Positions 37,014-49,400 of a stretch of 64,000 nt of DNA are shown here, piece by piece (positions within the stretch are counted from its first letter, which is position 1; every line of letters starts with the position of its first letter). A program made the translations under genes and the position numbers. The notes under the pieces are model-generated. The model saw only the letters and a program-made list of their open reading frames with translations. It did not search any database and was not told the origin of the DNA. The DNA is from Dysidea avara (taxonomy: Eukaryota; Porifera; Demospongiae; Dictyoceratida; Dysideidae), in contig NC_089280.1 of NCBI RefSeq assembly GCF_963678975.1, positions 19,955,863-20,019,862 of the forward strand, read 5' to 3'.

Positions 37014-38398
37014 TGAGTGATGATGGGGATAAAGGATCTGAGGAGTCTAGCGATGTGCCAACCTCACCATCTGAACCAGATGTACTACAAGGAAACCAAG
37101 ATGTAGAGGTGATCCTAGCTCTAGGAATAGCCGCACGAGAGGAACCAGCACTATCACAAGGTAAGGTGATTAAAATATTGTATATCCTACAGGTAGTAAT
37201 AGAATGTACCCACTACCATATGAAGTGGGTGGGTGATGCATTAGAGGGATAATTATGCAGAGCACTTATTTGGCCATGAGCAATTCACCTACTCATGGAT
37301 GTTTGTGTGTACCCTGTGTGCTGACCATACGAACAATGGCTGCAGCAGAGCTGATATCACTGACCTCTGCAGGAAATACCAGAAAGCTGGAAGAAAAGTA
37401 CAACAGTGCTTGACTACAAGAACAGGGGTGACAAAGATGATCTCAGCAGCTGGAGGCCTATTTGCCTCCAGAACACTATATATAATATCTACGCAGTATG
37501 CATTGCCAAGAGAATTGCAACCTGGGCTATAGTAGACGCTATCAATAATTCCCAAAAAGGATTTCTCCCATATGAAGGGTGTTTTGAACTTCTACAGTCC
37601 TGCCTAAAAGGCATTTCGGCTTCCCAGAAGGATGAACACTCCATCTTTCTACATGCATTGGTAAGTAAGCTGGGTACCAAACATTGAAGACAAGTTAGAT
37701 GTTGTCTGGGTTTCATAAGCCTTCAAGTATCTCATCTGCAAAGATAAAACAGTTGTGGCTAGCGCTGCAAGAAGAATAAACGACACAATTGAGGTCAAAA
37801 CAAGTAAGAAATTGAATTTCTTAGCAACTAACCAGACAGATGAAGTCATACAAGCCAAGATGTTCAGTCCATGTACAGTTCAGTGAGAGGGTGCTACTAC
37901 AGACTCAACGCCAAACTGATATTCACAGATGAGGAAGGGGTGAATTTAGAAGTTGGTGACACCAGTCACCAAGAAAAAGGCCTGGACAGCTTGAGAGACA
38001 AACGACTTACCTACTATCTGGAGTTACTGACGAAGTGCACAGACCAGGGTAAATACTTTAGCTAAGTGGAGAAACACCCTAGCAGCAACAGCTGGATTCC
38101 AGATGGCAGGAGCACCATCAATTTCAGATGCTGTGGATCACACCCAGAAACTCTTCTTCACGTGCTTAGCCACTGCCACCACTCAATAGGATTGATCAGG
38201 TCAGACATGGAGAAATCCTAAAAAGGATAGAACAAGCAATCCCCAGAGACATGGGCGATGTGTTCCTGGAACAACAAATTCCAGGAGATCCAGAACACAA
38301 CCACCTGTATCTGGTTGTAGAAATAGAGAGAGGACCAATAGAGAGAGAGAGATGTCCCCACAAAACAATCATGCTTCAGGTACCCCAAGTAGACTGAG
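37014..38398 (+). pseudogene. R2/NeSL-like LINE remnant
   Basis: In successive frames the plus strand reads CRKYQK, LDYKNRGDKDDLSSWRPICL, QNTIYNIYAVCIAKRIATWA and NNSQKGFLPYEGCFELLQS (37370-37600), the start of an RLE-type LINE reverse transcriptase. Downstream come post-RT code (37660-37790), a Cys/His cluster CCGSHPETLLHVLSHC (about 38130-38180) and DMGDVFLEQQIPGDPEH (about 38250-38300). The catalytic centre is deleted. The frame at 37014-37160 (MSDDGDKGSEESSDVPTSPS and on) may be its N-terminal part, but I cannot prove this. The end abuts a U2-like sequence. Confidence 0.65.
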
Positions 38399-38483
38399 AA
38401 TATCCCTCTCCATGAGTTACACAGGTATTTATTCTGGGAGGATTACCCCTTCTCTGGGGGACATTAACAAACAAAACAATCAT
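38395..38483 (+). repeat. partial U2-like repeat, copy 2
   Basis: CCTCTCCATGAGTTACACAG then GTATT matches the stem III to IV region of the copy at 31830 (CCTCTCCACGAGTTACCCAG then GTATT). The match continues past U2 as CTGGGGGACATTAACAAACA then AAACAATCAT. A further AAAACAATCAT lies just upstream at 38362, perhaps the tail of another partial copy. Confidence 0.7.
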
Positions 38484-38838
38484 ACCCCATATCACCAGCC
38501 ATGTACACCAAAGACACAACAAACGTACACGCAAAATGTCACCAAATCCCAAAACCATCTACTACCGACTAGCGTTGTCTTTCTAGTGTTGGTAATCCTC
38601 TGTGCTGCTGAAATAGAAATCTGGCCAGTGCTTTGCAAGACTAGCTCTCATGCTCTAAGGAAATCTTGAAGGATGTCATCACTGGTGAACTATCACTGTC
38701 ACATTCCCAGCAGCATTACTATTATACACCAGGTAAGGAGTAAGTGATGTATAGTGGAATAACAGACAGTAAGAAAATTATTAGACAGTTTTCACATAGA
38801 GACTCGGCAAATCAAATCTTAGAATGTACAAAACATGC

Positions 38839-38938
38839 CAGTCCACTAGTCCAGTCCACTAGTCCAGTCCACTAGTCCAGTCCACTAGTCCAGTCCACTA
38901 GTCCAGTCCACTAGTCCAGTCCACTAGTCCAGTCCACT
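38839..38938. repeat. 13-bp tandem repeat
   Basis: CAGTCCACTAGTC is repeated about 7.7 times with no visible mismatch, which implies recent expansion. Confidence 0.95.
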
Positions 38939-38953
38939 GAATAGTAATGGCCT

Positions 38954-39325
38954 CAGAGGAGGGTGGAAGCGCTCTAAGTGCCATTAAAATGAATTAGCTA
39001 CCCAAGCATTTGTTTTTCGGTATGAACTAAAATGTGTGGACAATGTAACAAAGTGTACTGTGACATTTAGAATATTCATACCTGGCTAGTACTATTACAA
39101 TCGCAACACATGAAATAGTGCTTTATCGATTTCACATGCTTTTACAAAACAAATTGCATCACCATAATTCTTACATGAAGCATGATCTAAATATCTAGTG
39201 ATCCCCAACATATGCTGGTTTTGTATTGCAACTATTGAGGTTCACGTGAGATTTTAAACAAAACTATACATGCAATTAGGGTAATATTTTAAAGTAGTGC
39301 TTAAAAATGCTTCCACCCTCCTCTG
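38954..39325. mobile_element. 372-bp TIR element
   Basis: Ends are CAGAGGAGGGTGGAAGC and its inverted partner GCTTCCACCCTCCTCTG. Flanks TAATGGCCT and TGATGGCCT differ at one base and may be a target duplication. The internal start AAGTGCCATTAAAATGAAT is shared with 33880. No coding capacity; superfamily uncertain (hAT- or Mutator-like target length). Confidence 0.75.
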
Positions 39326-39566
39326 TGATGGCCTGATATCATTTAAGGAGAGTACAGCCTATACAAAATCAAGTTACCCTTTGATCATATGTACACCCAA
39401 CTGGTAACAGAGACTTGTTGATAGGTGATGATTGGTGTTTGTAAAGGTCAAGCCTATATGTAAGCGTTTTTTTTGCTGAATGTACCCAAGTAATTCAACT
39501 GCTGTCACATGTACATGTTTGGACCTTTTTGTCTGTATTTCCATATGCACACATTGAATTCAGTTA

Positions 39567-39993
39567 TGCACCTATCAATGTAATCCCGACTACCACTAAT
39601 ACGGGCTGAGGTGGGGATTTGCATTTCTGAAAATTACAATTCCCCACCTACTGGGGGAGTACTGGCGATACAAACCCTGACCAAGTCTCGACCTGCAGAC
39701 CCCGGGAATACTGGAGCTAGGCAGGGATTTGTATGGTCGTATGGCGTTGGTCTAGTGATGAGTTAGTTCGAGTGTGGATTCTAGTATAAACATATTACAC
39801 TGTAATAGCTAGCACCAGAGACACTCTTTCCTAAACTGAAAGCACACATGTTCGCTGTCTGAGTGAATTTTTTTAGCGAAGACAAATCCCCACTATGTCG
39901 GGGAAATTTAGCGATCAATTTCCCCACCATCCCCAACCTTTCCCCACCCTCAGCCCGTATCAGTGGTAGTCGGGCATTACATTGATAAGCGCA
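39567..39993. mobile_element. 427-bp TIR element with TTA target
   Basis: Inverted ends of about 45 bp contain TATCAATGTAAT, then CCCGACTACCACT, then ATACGGGCTGAGG. TTA flanks both sides (39564-39566 and 39994-39996). Non-coding. TTA suits PIF/Harbinger, but the ends differ from the GGCCACT family. Confidence 0.8.
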
Positions 39994-40439
39994 TTACTGG
40001 ATGTCGGAATCTTATTACCATAAGTCACTGCATTATCACACTTACACCCCATGAACCCTAGCTTGGTTTGAACTGCTACAATGCACGTGTGCAAGTTTTT
40101 GGTGAGTTCTTCGGGGGCTAAACTCTAAAGTTTTGGACCAGCGGCGTTTCACACCAGGACGGTCCGTCCTCCAACCCTTTAACTCACTTCACACAACTAG
40201 CTAGTGCGTATGCACATGAAGACAAAATAATAAACATATCTCACCCGATTTCGAGTAGTTTTGTCCTCGTTGAGTGTCCCATAGAACGTCATATTGTAAC
40301 TCCAAGTCCACGAGCTGAGCCGAGCCGAACCATAGTGTCCTGCAAGTAGTCATGCACGTGCAAACCAAGCCACGAGCAGGCACGTGTACAACATTGCGCG
40401 AATTAATAAGAAGCAACCTAGGAAAAGCAGCGCTATTAG

Positions 40440-43400
40440 ATGCCTGTTCTAGACAACGCTACCGAGTTAGTCTTTGTAAGTTCATAAATCATAAACCCTC
40501 AGCGACAGCTTACTACACAGGACGAGAGTGATCTCCCCTTTGAGGAGGAATGTTTAAGACACCCTTACCAGGTGAAGTCATGGATGCGATATATCGACCA
40601 CAAGAGCTCATCACCGAAGGCTGTAGTCAACCTTGTGTATGAGAGGGCACTAAAGCAGCTGCCAGGAAGGTGTGTAGTATAACTACGTGATGGTGGTGTG
40701 TATTGGAGTTGTCTGTTTAGTTACAAGTTGTGGTATAACTACCTCAAGCTGAGGAGAAGACAAGTGAAGGAGAAGTAAGTCTGTTTTAGATACAAGCACA
40801 TCATCCATGTTCAAGGCAGACATGTATATCATGTTAGTGTCCATTATAGTTGTGAGGGGTCTGCAACTCAGAAAAATGTGCAAGATTTCAAATCTCGGCA
40901 AATTTTACAATAGATAATTTTCAGAAATTTTGGCAAACAAATTGTTTGGCATTACATTTAGTCAGAGTTTAGTTTGACTAAATGCATCTCCAATAATGTG
41001 GAAGTCCCATAATACAGGTGAAGTAGATATAGCTTTGTGTTGGATTTGATGAAGCCACTTGACAACCTTCAACATCACCATACTTGACGAGCTTGTTAAT
41101 ACAACACCTTGCTTCTTGTTAGATCTCATGCCTGACATCCATAGAGAGTGTATATGTGACTAGATTTTAGAAAACCAATCCATATATCACATTAACAGTA
41201 AACTGTTGTAAAGATTGTAAGCGATTATAACTTCCAAGGGAAGTGAGCACACATGAAATTTACACTAGAGATTCAGACTACTTCCACTTTCCCGCCAAAT
41301 AAGATAGAAAATCTCAGCAGTTGGATGAGCAAGAGTAATGTCGAGGGTCAAACAAATAGACCAGTAATGTAACTATTGTACAATTTGGAACAGTTTTGTA
41401 CAATCCGAGATATGTACAATTCTTTTATAAATAAATAAAAAATAAATAAAATATGTGCAATTCAGTTTGTATAATGAACACAAGTAAGGCAATTTGACAG
41501 CTTTGTAAAATCAGCACTTTTAATTCCACACAAAAATTTCTGCTTGGGCAGTCAGTATCTTGTCATGGATGCAAAAAATAATTCTGAAGTAGCGTATTTC
41601 AGTAAAGAAATACATTCACAACCAACCTGTCAGCAGCAGTGAGGTAAGTGTGTAATTCTACAATGCATGTATAGTAGGACTGATGGACGCTGGAAACAAG
41701 TCATACATTAATAAATCTGAACCTGGTAGAAAGTTAGCTTGATAGATAGCAGTAGTTGCCATTTTAGTGAACTAGAAGTTTCACAACAACCACTGCACAT
41801 GTGAAAAACGTAAATTTATCCACATAATTCATTTCGATTTATTACAACTGAAATACTCTCTGCACCTGTGTGGGTTATAACATGCATCAATGCTAAACTG
41901 AACTCTCATGTAGATGTATTACTGATCCTGTCTATGAGGATGTCAACAATGCTTTTGAACGAGCACTGGTCTTTCTACATAAGGTAAGGTTGTTGGCTCC
42001 ACTGTTCTAAAATCCTTCTATTGGCTGTTTAAACCTATAGATGCCTCGTATTTGGATTGATTATTGTACATTTCTGGTGGATCAGAACAAGATAACGAGG
42101 ACACGACATGTGTTTGATCGTGCCCTGAGGGCTCTCCCACTGACACAGCACAGGAGGGTGTGGCCACTGTATCTCAAGTTTGTCCGCAGCCACAACATCC
42201 CAGAAACTGCCATCAGAGTGTACCGACGATACATGAAGGTATGATATTGTTGTTTAGGTGAACGAAACATGTTACCATGGGGATTTACATAATGCAATTG
42301 TAATTCTAGGTTCTGGAGAGTTGACTGTCTGTATAATTGAAAAATGCGTAGAATACAACAGCCATTCAATTATATACAGAGCTTTTTTGTTTGATTACTC
42401 TATTAGCTTTTGTTGACAAAAATATACTCTAGTTGAACAATGGTTTGGGTTTTCAAATAATTGACTTTTGGCTTGACGTTCAGATAGTTGACTCTCCATT
42501 GCATCTATCATTCTAGCATAGCTAAAAGTCTGAGTCTTTGTACAGGTTTACAAATATATGCATAACAGGGCTTACTGCTCCTATGTGGCTTAATTGTTGG
42601 ACCAATGTTAAATAAAATGAATAGTTCCTAAGCAGGATCTTTTATCACTAAGTATTTTTTGCCCAACATTGTAATCAAGGACTTCTAGTGTGTCACAAAA
42701 TTCAATAAATTTGATGTCACATGCATTACTATTTCATAAGTGTTACAATGTGACTGCTTTGTAAACTATTCTTTTCAACAGCTGGTACCAGAGGATGCTG
42801 AGGAATTTATTGATTATTTGATAAAGATTGGGAGGCTGGATGAAGCTGCTTCAAAACTAGCTGAGATTGTGAACAGGGTAAGCGTGTCTAACTTAATAGG
42901 GTGCTAATCCTTTAAGAAATCTTTTTAGGAAAATTTCGTCTCCAGAAAGAGAAAGAGTAAACATGAGCTATGGCATGAACTTTGCGAGTTAATTGCCAAG
43001 AATCCTGAAAAGGTAAGAGTAATGTATGCTTTCCTCACTTGACTGGCTGTCAATGGTTACTACTCCAGTCATCCATTATGTTCTATGCTGTGTAGGTGAC
43101 ATCATTGAAAGTTGATGCTATCATTCGTGGTGGACTGAAGAGGTTTACTGACATGATCGGTCAATTGTGGTGTTCCCTGGCTGACTACTATATCAGAGGA
43201 GGACACTTTGAAAAGGTACAGTAGTAAATTGATACCCCTCCGTGCCAAAAAGGTGTTCAGATAAGTGATCAATGCCTGAACTTAGCTACTCTAATAAAGC
43301 ATGCACTAACTCTAATAGAACAGTCCTTTTTACTGTTCAAATAATTAAGATTTGGGTTTTATGGTACTGCATATAGTGTGTATATGTGTCTCTGTCTTGG

Positions 43401-46400
43401 TGTCTCTGTCTGTCCATCTGTCTGTCTGTCTGTCTGTTAAATGCGGTATAGTATTCCCCATTATTATAATGCTCTATGTGTCACATATCCACATACAGGT
43501 ACACAGTGACAACCACAGTAACATACATTAACACCCTTATAGGCTAGGGACATATATGAAGAAGCCATTCAGACAGTCACAACAGTGAGAGACTTTGGAC
43601 AAGTCTTCGATGCCTATGCTCAGTTTGAGGAGAGTATGATTAGTACCTTAATGGAGAGTGGTGGAGAAATGGGCAAGATGAATGAAGATGGTGAGCAATG
43701 TTACCACATCCACTAGACTCCCAACAGATCTGGTTCCATACATTTTATATCTGAAAGAGTTACGGCAAAATTATCCATATCTCTTGGTCCTAAAGTGTCC
43801 ATTATATAGAAATTTCACTATGTTTCGTGCAGTTTTACATAAATGCATTGTGTGTAGAGCTGGAAGATAATTTAGATAAAAAGATTATCTAGATACCTAA
43901 ATCACCTATCGTAAATAAGATAACTTATCAAGATAATAAATAAATAATAGTTATACGGGCACAATGTGGAGTCTATGGAATTTATAAACCTGAAGGCCCA
44001 GGCTGTAGTGCACGAGCGAAGCGAGGGCGCTACTAAGGGCCTGAGGGTTTATAAATTTCATAGACTTCACATTGTGCCCGTATAACTGCTTTAGACTCTA
44101 TTTCACAATACACTCAGATTACTTACCTCATCCACGGCTGTTTCTGCTGTAGGCTTGGCAAAAGCGGCTGGTTTTCTTGTGATAATACTAGCGCTATGGC
44201 AACTATGCGTCCTCACGTGACAAAATAATAGCGCTCGTTAAATTAGTACACGTGAACAATGCATAGTGATTGGATAAACCTAGATTTTGAGCATGTGTTA
44301 TATTGTGCCTGAAGGCGTGGAGTATATTAGAAAACAAGGTGGAGTATATGAGATTTATTACCCACCCAAAACAGCCTAAATAGAGTCTAAATCTTTGTAA
44401 TCTATTGTAAATCAACCACATTCAGATGGGAAAGGTATCCAACTAGTGGGAAGTGATAAATAACAAGCACTGCTTGACTTTATATATTTAAATTCTATAT
44501 TGTCACACCATAATTATTGCAATAAAAGGGTATCACTTATCGGGATATAGGATTTACGATAATCGCACAGCCCTAATTGTGTGGTTGCAGTGTATACATG
44601 AATATATTAATAGTTGAAATTTTTAAATTTTTTTTTAAAAGCTTTGTAGTGCAATGTTAAAAATACATAATGATACAAACAGTAGTTATAACTGCATGAG
44701 CAAGTTGCACTAAAGGAATCTGGTAAGTGACATAAATGATGGTGGCTGCACACTGTCATGTTGAATATAATCCCCATAGGCGATTCTAGGGGGGGGTGGC
44801 ATGGCTGAAAAATAAGTTACAAAAAATCTTGGGGGAAAAGTTGCAGTATAGATTGGCATTGTTATTTTTAGCATTTTGCTTGTTTTTAGCATAAATTTTA
44901 GGCTGTTTTCAACCCTTCAAATTGAAAAAATCCTGCAGCTTCTGGGGTTTGCACCCAGCCCTGAAATTCTACTTTATATTACAGCCGTACGGCGCTGTGC
45001 CTTACTTGCCTGCTCCCCCCCCCCCCCATTCTGTAGGTCAGGTCTAGAATCACCACTGGATCCCTACTAGATTCACTTTGTAATGCCAAGACTTTAAGGT
45101 AGAACAAAAACTATGTATACATTAGAGCTGAGAGGTCAAATGTTGAGTGTTGACAATTTTGACTGCAAACAAACAAGCTTCAATTTTTTTTTTATAAGTG
45201 CAATTGACAGAACATTTCCTTGGTTGATATTCTGGCCACAGAAAAACGTTGCAACACTCCATGGCCATACAGCAAAATGGACAGGTCTCAAAGTAGGACC
45301 TACTACCAGAAAAATATGAAATGTTTGAATAGCAATTTAGACATATTGTATGAATAATAATTCAGATGAACTGTTGGAATAATTTTTCAAGATACAAATA
45401 CAACATTCATGCTACATTTATGTATGTAGTACAAAGTGTTGATTGAATGTTATTGTGTTACTGTAGATGATATTGATCTTGAGTTAAGACTGGCCAGGTT
45501 TGAACACCTGATGGACCGGCGACCATTTTTATTAAGCAGGTACATAGTAAGACTGTATTAATACTCCTTGAGAAGTTATGCTTTCTGTAGTGTTCTGTTA
45601 CGACAAAATCCTCATAATGTTAATGAATGGTTGAAGAGAGTCAAACTGTTTGAAGGGAAACCACAAGAAGTATGTAATTACACAACACACACACTGCATA
45701 CATTTTCTCACCCTTTTTTAGTTTAACCTTTGTTCATTCATCACCCATTTCAGGTCATCAACACTTACACTGAAGCAGTACAGACAGTTAGCATCGAAAA
45801 AGCAGTTGGCAAACCTCACGTGATGTGGGTAGAGTTTGCAAAGTTCTATGAGAACAACGGACAACTTACAGAGGTCAGCCACTCCCACTTTAGCATGTCA
45901 CTTTTGCTGCAGTGCTCTAGCAAAGTTTGTTAAGCATTCATTACTATACTAAGTATGGTGAAATGTCACCTAATCTTTTAACATGACCACCTCAACAAGG
46001 GCACCATCTAACCTGGAAAAATCCCATTAGAAAACTGGTTGTGTCAGGTATAGTAGAGTAGCTTAGCGTCAAATTTTGAGGAAATTGTTACAAAGCAGAT
46101 AAAAGCACCAGTTTGTTCTGAAGATTTGTTGAAGCATTTGGACCATTTTTGGTGCCACACCCCAATTATTATTGGTCACTGCTTGTCGCAAAAAATCTAA
46201 ATACTTTAATAGAGCAGTCAACCACTAACAGATATATTGTAAATGTTTCCTTTTAATAAGCTGTAGGCCTGTAGCTAATAATTTATTTGTAAAAGCACAG
46301 TAAGAAAAGTCTAAAATAGTTAGGGTGCTAAGACCTTTTTTGTGCACTTTTGGATAAAAACATGAAACTTGCCACATAGTTTGTATGTATCATAAAGGTT

Positions 46401-49400
46401 ATTTTTTGATAGGGAGCCACCTCAGATTTGACCTTTGGTGACTTTTACACCCAATTTAATGCTTTAAAATGGTCAGTTTTTCATCTGTTTCATCTATAAA
46501 TGGTTCAAAATTCACAAAGTTGGTATCTCTTGCTCTGAACAGTACACTAAAATTTAAAGAAAGTCCATAGCTTTTACTATTGCAAAGTTATAGCCATTTA
46601 TAAGAGCGACTTATTTTCTCTCGTTCACTGCATACTTGTCTACATAAGATAGAACACCTAGCTAAAATGGTGCTGATGCTTATGGAATATAAAATAGCCA
46701 GGAGTTACACCTAAGCATGCAATAAATGTTTAGTTGTCACCCTATAACAATGCCCCATTATATGTGTATCCTTAATACCAAGCATTATTTTGGTGTTAGT
46801 ACAAGCAGTGCTTACTATATAACCTGGTGCAATAAGATAGTAAAGGATATGGTAGTTTATTTACAATAGCAGTATAAACACCACTAGCCAAACAGCATTA
46901 TAATATCTGCACATATCGATCACCCCTATTGACATTACACAGTAAACTGTACAAATAAGAATTAAGAAAACTACTAAGTTACTACATTCCAGACAATTTA
47001 TTTTAAAATGTACAACATAAATAGCCACACTACTTTAATTTTGGACAAATGTTTTGATTTTAAAACCTGCACCATGACCAGTACTTACGTATATATGGTA
47101 TGTATGAGCAATAAATCAATTTTACTTCGTTTAGTTGCCTGTGTAAAATTTTCCTATTATATATCAGTTAGGCCACTTCAACTAAAATTCTTGTTTCTCG
47201 GGCCCGACCGACCCATAAAATTTGTAAATGAAATGTTTTTGTTCATTTTTAAAGATCACATGTTCGATCACGTGAGTTTGTGGCGTCGATGTATTGTTGG
47301 CTATCCATATCTGCTTTGTGTGGGGCGAGCTTGGTTATTACAAGAAGAGTTGTAAAAGCAGAAAGTTTGGTCACTTAGATGTACTAACCATAACTAATAG
47401 TTTGTTATCAAACGACGTAGTTACACATGTTGCCATAACTTCAGTTTAAAAAATTATTACCACCTATTATTATTATATTATATACCTACCTACCGACCCA
47501 CTTTTCAACTAGTTCCAGTCCGAGAAACAAAAGATTTAGTTGAAGTGGCCTTACCGTATCTCCCAATATTTTGCTCAAAAACCTGTGTGGGAATGTAATC
47601 CATGGCAGTCAATTGATCTATCCCTAAGCATCATGCCTATTAATTTTAACATGTCAAATTGTTATACAGAATAAGTACACTTTATGTAACAACTTTGAAC
47701 AGGCTGTAGGATCAGGTGTCCTAGAGACCTTCAGCACTTGTGCTGTAAAGCCTTAATAAATATACTAATGTCCATTTGGTTCCACCTGGGGTACTTTGAA
47801 ATAATAAGTCACTCTCTAGAGTTCCTATGGATACATATACATGAAATTGAACATCCTGGCTGTCTGGCAGACTCCTGTAAGCGTTTGAGCATTAATCAGA
47901 TGTCTGCAGGTTTGAGGCTGCCTATAGGTCATTCCAGTCATGGATTTTTTCTCCTTTCTCCACCTTTTCAAACACAACAACTTTAAACAGGCTGTAGCAC
48001 CGGGTGTCCTACTGACCTTCAGCACTTGTGCTGTAAACCCTCAATAAAAAAATTTAAAATATTGAAAAAGTAAACCTTTTTTCTGTACATATTTCAAAAT
48101 TGTGCATGGGCGGGAGACAATAGTGGCATATTTTACCACAAAAATCACTATAACTTTAGAACAGAATAAGCTATAGACTTTCTGTAAAAACTAACTTATT
48201 CGTTAAGGAAAATGCTTCAATTTGACACCAAGTTTGTGGATTTTGGATCATACAAACATGAAATAGAGACAAAGCTAACAGTTTTTGAACATTAATTGCC
48301 TGTAAAGGTCACCAAAGGTCATATCTGAGGTGGCTCCCTATCAAAAAATAATCTTTGTTATACACACAAACTTTTTGCCAAGTTTCATGCTTTTATCCAA
48401 AAGTGCACAAAAAGGCCTTTTTTGAAGGCTTACAACCCCTGACTAAAATGTCATAACAGACCTTTAATAATCTATAATATTCCTGGGGATAACCCAAGAC
48501 TCCAGAAAATCTGCTGTATTATTCAAACTTCACTGTGTAATTCTCCAAAGTTACCCTATCCCCCATACTGCATGTTAAGAGTATGTAAGCAACACTTTCT
48601 TTGGTTTCTCTTAAGTTGGTAGGACAGCATATCATAAAAGTTTACATCTTTGGTGTGTTTCCAACTAACATTTTATATGTGATATAATTACGTTGATGAT
48701 CTAGAACCTATTATGCTGGGGAGTATAGTTTGTAAGCATTTTTTGAGTTTTTGAAATTACATTCAGTTACTGCATGTCATGGATAGTGTAGTAATTGATT
48801 ACAACCTCCTGGAGTAGGTCCACCTTGTTATGACTATACAAAATGAAATTTTACCATGCAATTTTAGATGACACGGTAGAGTGTCACTTGAATGGAATTT
48901 ATGGAACGTCTACAAGGCAACCCAAGCTTCAAAAAGATGCATGCAGAAACATACAGTATATCTCAGCAAACAAAATCTACGTACCTGGTTATAATGGAGG
49001 TACTTGAAATGTAAAGTAGTCAACAGACTGAATTGTCCGTGTGGTTACTTCACAGCTTATGATCCTCCACGTAGCTAATTAAGATGCACTATACTACAAT
49101 ATTACTTTTCAAGCATTTGCTTGCATTGGTCTGCAAACCTTTCCTGTCTGCACATATTAAGCACCACAGAGCCACCACCACTTTAGAATAGATTGTTGTG
49201 ATACAATGTTCACTAGTAAACTATGCTAGTAAACTAGCTTGCACTTGCATCTTTAAACTTACATGTAGTCTCGCCAGCCGCTATAACTACACTTGCCACC
49301 AAATATACATTCTTGCTTTTCCCTTGAAAGCAAATTAGGTTGTGGAAAAGAGTCTGTAACATATTGGCTTTTTCAAAATTGCCTTAATATTTTAGAGAAT

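Larger units (their letters stand above)
46318..48441. mobile_element. 2.1-kb hAT-like TIR element in XAB2 intron 12
   Basis: Long inverted ends (about 130 bp well matched, with weaker matching to about 270 bp) contain GTGCACTTTTGGATAAAA, TTTTTTGATAGGGAGCCACC and GACCTTTGGTGAC. The outer ends read GGGTGCTAAG and, inverted, CAGGGGTTGTAAG. Flanks TCTAAAAT and ACTAAAAT match at 7 of 8 bases. There is no transposase frame, so it is non-autonomous. A Harbinger-type MITE (47171-47550) and a pair of 60-bp direct repeats are nested inside. Confidence 0.75.

Noticed and set aside
37014-37161. Acidic MSDD frame as an independent gene exon
   Set aside because: It ends at a plausible GT donor, but no matching downstream exon was found. 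It lies just before LINE code, so it was kept inside the LINE remnant with a caveat.
47905-47925. tRNA-derived SINE with B box (GGTTTGAGGCTGCC)
   Set aside because: No A box or cloverleaf could be drawn, so only the direct repeat is reported.
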